A program made the translations under genes and the position numbers. Shown piece by piece: positions 61,078 through 64,000 of a DNA stretch of 64,000 nt. The DNA is taken from positions 1 through 64,000 of the forward strand of contig CAZLXW010000007.1 in the NCBI GenBank assembly GCA_964563505.1, in the 5' to 3' direction. The notes below the pieces were generated by a model, which was given only the letters and a program-made list of their open reading frames with translations, was not told the DNA's origin and did no database searches. The first letter of the stretch is position 1. Each line of letters opens with the position of its first letter. The stretch comes from UBA1351 sp964563505 (lineage in GTDB: Bacteria > Bacillota > Clostridia > Lachnospirales > Vallitaleaceae).

Positions 61078-64000
61078 TTAAAGCTCTTCAGCTTTTGCCC
61101 AGAGTGCAAAAAGCTCACCATATGTAATATTTGCCTTTGGACGTAAATTTGTGACATCTGCAACAAGATTCTCTGTTACTGCTTTTGCAATAGCCGGTCG
61201 ATACTCCGGATTAATAGCGGTATTTCCGTTAACGATTGCAAGATCTTGGGCACTTGCCCTAAAGCCATATCCCTCACGCACATCAATAGCTTCTAAAATC
61301 ATAGCGATTGCTTCTTCTCGTGTGACTGATGGTCTATCTTTTGTCCTATTCTTTTTAACACCCGAATAGTATAAACGATTCATTTGATTTGTCGTAATAA
61401 ATGCATTTACGTCAATCGTATTTGCATTACGAGTCATACCATCAACAATATTGATTAATATATTTTCGCTTACCGCTGCATTTGGATTATAGCCATCAAG
61501 CCCAAGCACAGTATACTTATTATCAATAGCTTGTTTATAGGGATTTGACCAATGATTTAACTGGTTTGGTCTTATCTCAGCGCTACCATCTTGCATATAT
61601 ACACCATATGCGCCTAAGTCTCTTGTTGCTATGGTATACAAGCCATTTGCGTGTTCATAATTTCCCGACATTAAGGTCCACCGATTTGCTTTGTTTAGCG
61701 CATATGCTATGGGATTTTGAATATAACTTCCATACAACGACCGTGTTCTAAATGCATAGGTAATTGGTGCTTGTGTGTAGTCAAGCAAGGTATTTACGCG
61801 ATTATTGCTCACACGTATGGCAACATTTTGAGGCGCCGATACAACCCGTAATGCCGTATTGGGCATCGTGTCATTATAAAAGGCATCTGCTGAATCAACT
61901 GTAACTTCAATTGTTGGTGCATCTTTATACTGTCGCACTTGACGTTCAACTTCATTCATCCAAGCATCATGGGGAATTGATAAAACTACATCTCCTGCAT
62001 CGATTTGGAAGAGAATCTGATATTCATCAAAAGCTTCCGCAATGGTGTAGGGAATAATTACTTTTCGGCTTTTAATCGCTCTAGATTCAAACCTCGACAC
62101 ATCCGCTGTATAAATATATGCATTATCTTGAATCAATCGACTAATCAGTCGTTGGTCGACACGATTATCGCGATTACCATCCTCATCAACTTCGTCGCTT
62201 CGAAATCGATATATCAATTCTTGTGTGTCTCGATTATATATCAATTCAAAGTCTTCACTCGGCAAAATTTCTAATGCCGGATCATAGCTTCCGTCATATT
62301 CATCCCCGGATTGTAACACAAGAATCTTTAAAGTTGGCGAATATTCAAGAGACTCTTTAACAATCAATTGTCCTTCTTCTTCTCCGGTAATTGTTACCAC
62401 CGTTTTTAACCGGAAATAATAATAACGGTTACTGATGAGTTCATTGACTTTAATTAATGTTGTCTCTAAATCTTCGACATTCCCCGGAATATCCGGATTA
62501 GGCGCTCCCGTTTTAATATATTGGGCATCAGTAAAACTCGGATTTTGTGCCACTTCAATTTTATAGGCATACTCTCGCTGAACTTTATTATTATCCGGTG
62601 TATCTTCGTATTGTAATTCGCCTAAATCTTTAAGCCATTCAAGGGCTACATAATCGCTACCTACACCGGCGTCATAATTATATTCCTCCATGGTTTCATC
62701 AGAAGGAATACCCACCCCACGTGGATAGCCGGGATTATCTACATCAAGGGTCTTACCGTAAACCGGGTTGCTCCAATCACTGGATAATCCAGTCTCCGGG
62801 TTTATCGCACGGATATAAAAATAATAGCCAGTATTTGGAAACAAATCATTCACCTCAAAGGCATGTTTTCCATTGCTTAACCCATCCGGAATAAGCAAGT
62901 CAAAAGCTACTGAGTTTTCAAAATCATCATCGCGACCATAGCGAATCTCATAGGTATATGCCCGATTATAAAACCAATAAGCATCAATCGCTTGTTCTTG
63001 AGGATTGGTTGTTTCTAAAAAAGGAACTTGAGGCGTCGGAAGCACCTCATCATCCTCAGGATCTGTCACCACCACAATCGATGACGGATAATGGGCTTTT
63101 AGCACTTCCTCAATGCCATCAATCTCTCGATAAGGTTGAATTAAGAACAAATATCTGGAGTTTGGATCTAAACCTTCTTCGGTATATTCAATACGCCCAT
63201 CTTCGATCAAGACATCATTTGTAATGTCCTTCCATCCCTCATCTTGGGCGCCAAGTTGGCGAAGATATTCAGCAAAATCCAAGGGATTGTTCGTTCCTTT
63301 GGAAGCTTCAATTTCTTCTAACACTTGGCTATATAAAATATGTCGAAAGCGGAAACCAAGACTCGATATTTCAGAATCTTCACCTAAATCAATTTTTCGA
63401 TAATTTATCTTTGCTTCTAAATGATTGCCTTGCGTCTCATAAACAAAAAAAGTATGTTCATCAAGATAGATCAAATCCGATGCAGGATTTGCTTCTTCTA
63501 TTAGATAGGCTTTATCGCTAGTTGTATCATAAGCGACAACATAAGCTTGTGCACCTTCAAAAATTTCTGTACTTATAAGCATTCCTTGCACATCTTCTCT
63601 AAGAAAAACCTTATGCATCCATCGGTCAAACAAATTATTGCTTTCATTTGCTTCCTCAAAAGTCATGATTTCATACCACTGCATTTGTGTTTCTACAGTA
63701 ACCGATGTCTCACTTGTATCACTCACTTTTAAAGGCGGCGTTGACATAACCGGAGGAACATATACCGCACCATCATTATCATAATACAATGCAAGGATAG
63801 TCGGTTCACTCCGCAACGTTTCATTTCCATATATTTTTTTTGCTTGTACTTTAATATAATACAATGTATTGGGTACTAATGGTTTAATAGTATTGGAATT
63901 TTGATCATAAAATGTGTTGATCTCTGTATGAAATCCGCGAATACTATTACGCATATCTTCTTCTATCTCATTACGTATAAGCGCATCCCCATCTACTTCT
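61078..64000 (-). CDS. Large FnIII-like surface protein with SLH-like C-terminus, partial (runs off the right edge)
   Basis: The frame is open to base 64000, so the N-terminus and any signal peptide are outside; 973 residues are visible. Several fibronectin-III-like modules can be seen (LVPNTLYYIKVQAKKI, GLDPNSRYLFLIQPYREI, LFPNTGYYFYIRAINPETGLSSDWSNP, LISNRYYYFRLKTVV). The last ~200 residues look like degenerate SLH repeats (HWSNPYKQAIDNKYTVLGLDGYNPNAAV, VTREEAIAMILEAIDVREG, AIAKAVTENLVADV). It is probably a wall-bound surface or adhesion protein, co-transcribed with the downstream SLH gene. Confidence 0.82.
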   Translation of the reverse strand, partial: EVDGDALIRNEIEEDMRNSIRGFHTEINTFYDQNSNTIKPLVPNTLYYIKVQAKKIYGNETLRSEPTILALYYDNDGAVYVPPVMSTPPLKVSDTSETSVTVETQMQWYEIMTFEEANESNNLFDRWMHKVFLREDVQGMLISTEIFEGAQAYVVAYDTTSDKAYLIEEANPASDLIYLDEHTFFVYETQGNHLEAKINYRKIDLGEDSEISSLGFRFRHILYSQVLEEIEASKGTNNPLDFAEYLRQLGAQDEGWKDITNDVLIEDGRIEYTEEGLDPNSRYLFLIQPYREIDGIEEVLKAHYPSSIVVVTDPEDDEVLPTPQVPFLETTNPQEQAIDAYWFYNRAYTYEIRYGRDDDFENSVAFDLLIPDGLSNGKHAFEVNDLFPNTGYYFYIRAINPETGLSSDWSNPVYGKTLDVDNPGYPRGVGIPSDETMEEYNYDAGVGSDYVALEWLKDLGELQYEDTPDNNKVQREYAYKIEVAQNPSFTDAQYIKTGAPNPDIPGNVEDLETTLIKVNELISNRYYYFRLKTVVTITGEEEGQLIVKESLEYSPTLKILVLQSGDEYDGSYDPALEILPSEDFELIYNRDTQELIYRFRSDEVDEDGNRDNRVDQRLISRLIQDNAYIYTADVSRFESRAIKSRKVIIPYTIAEAFDEYQILFQIDAGDVVLSIPHDAWMNEVERQVRQYKDAPTIEVTVDSADAFYNDTMPNTALRVVSAPQNVAIRVSNNRVNTLLDYTQAPITYAFRTRSLYGSYIQNPIAYALNKANRWTLMSGNYEHANGLYTIATRDLGAYGVYMQDGSAEIRPNQLNHWSNPYKQAIDNKYTVLGLDGYNPNAAVSENILINIVDGMTRNANTIDVNAFITTNQMNRLYYSGVKKNRTKDRPSVTREEAIAMILEAIDVREGYGFRASAQDLAIVNGNTAINPEYRPAIAKAVTENLVADVTNLRPKANITYGELFALWAKAEEL

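Overview
The window is low-GC DNA with strong Shine-Dalgarno sites and sigma-A type promoters. It carries S-layer-homology (SLH) proteins, a PrsA-type foldase lipoprotein, YesM/YesN-type two-component systems, an AraR-type repressor and an NADP-type glutamate dehydrogenase. Together these point to an anaerobic, plant-polysaccharide-using member of the Clostridia (Bacillota). I cannot name the species from sequence alone. I see no tRNA, rRNA, CRISPR array, insertion sequence, phage gene or replication origin; the window looks like ordinary chromosome.

Layout. 1-5200 (all minus strand): acetate kinase, an AEC-family carrier and a YesM/YesN two-component pair, the response regulator running off the left edge. 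5300-12300: an arabinan/arabinose block on the minus strand (araR, araA, araD, an AraC-type regulator, a GH51 arabinofuranosidase and a GH43 enzyme), with AraR-like operators before araA and araR. No ribulokinase gene (araB) is present. 12300-17100: gdhA, an unusual PEP/pyruvate-binding protein fused to a degenerate KaiC-like domain, and a formate/nitrite-type channel. 17260-21240: a ChvE-type sugar ABC importer. 21400-24870: a GH2 beta-mannosidase and a divergent AraC regulator. 24850-32700: a DUF4015/polysaccharide-deacetylase lipoprotein and a sugar-sensing locus with a LytS/YesM-like kinase, a YesN-like regulator and two membrane-anchored sugar-binding proteins.

32800-36250 holds a convergent pair of RlmH-like SPOUT methyltransferases, a DUF815 ATPase and an AI-2E-family permease. 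One RlmH copy keeps the SAM-binding knot but has an aberrant, shortened C-terminus. The other has lost the knot motifs but keeps the canonical C-terminal YHK tail. I consider this the most novel observation. 36370-43130: a C39-peptidase lipoprotein, a 45-residue small protein, and a heterodimeric ABC exporter behind a long leader with a 25-codon peptide and two tandem near-identical terminators, which looks like an attenuator. 43100-50300: topB with a TetR-MFP-RND efflux operon. 50400-56570: a DUF2721 protein and a plus-strand folate operon (folE, pabA, pabB, pabC, HD-domain gene, folP, folB-folK fusion) ending in a strong bidirectional terminator. 56550-64000 (minus strand): an AlbA_2/ATPase-type regulator broken at a 10-base homopolymer, an Fe-S membrane protein, a PrsA-like foldase, and two SLH surface proteins, the second running off the right edge.

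How the genes work together. Most of the first 33 kb serves carbohydrate capture and its sensing: oligosaccharide hydrolases without signal peptides, a high-affinity sugar ABC importer, and three regulatory layers (AraR repressor, AraC activators, two-component systems). The second half is housekeeping (folate, rRNA modification, topoisomerase), drug efflux and cell surface.
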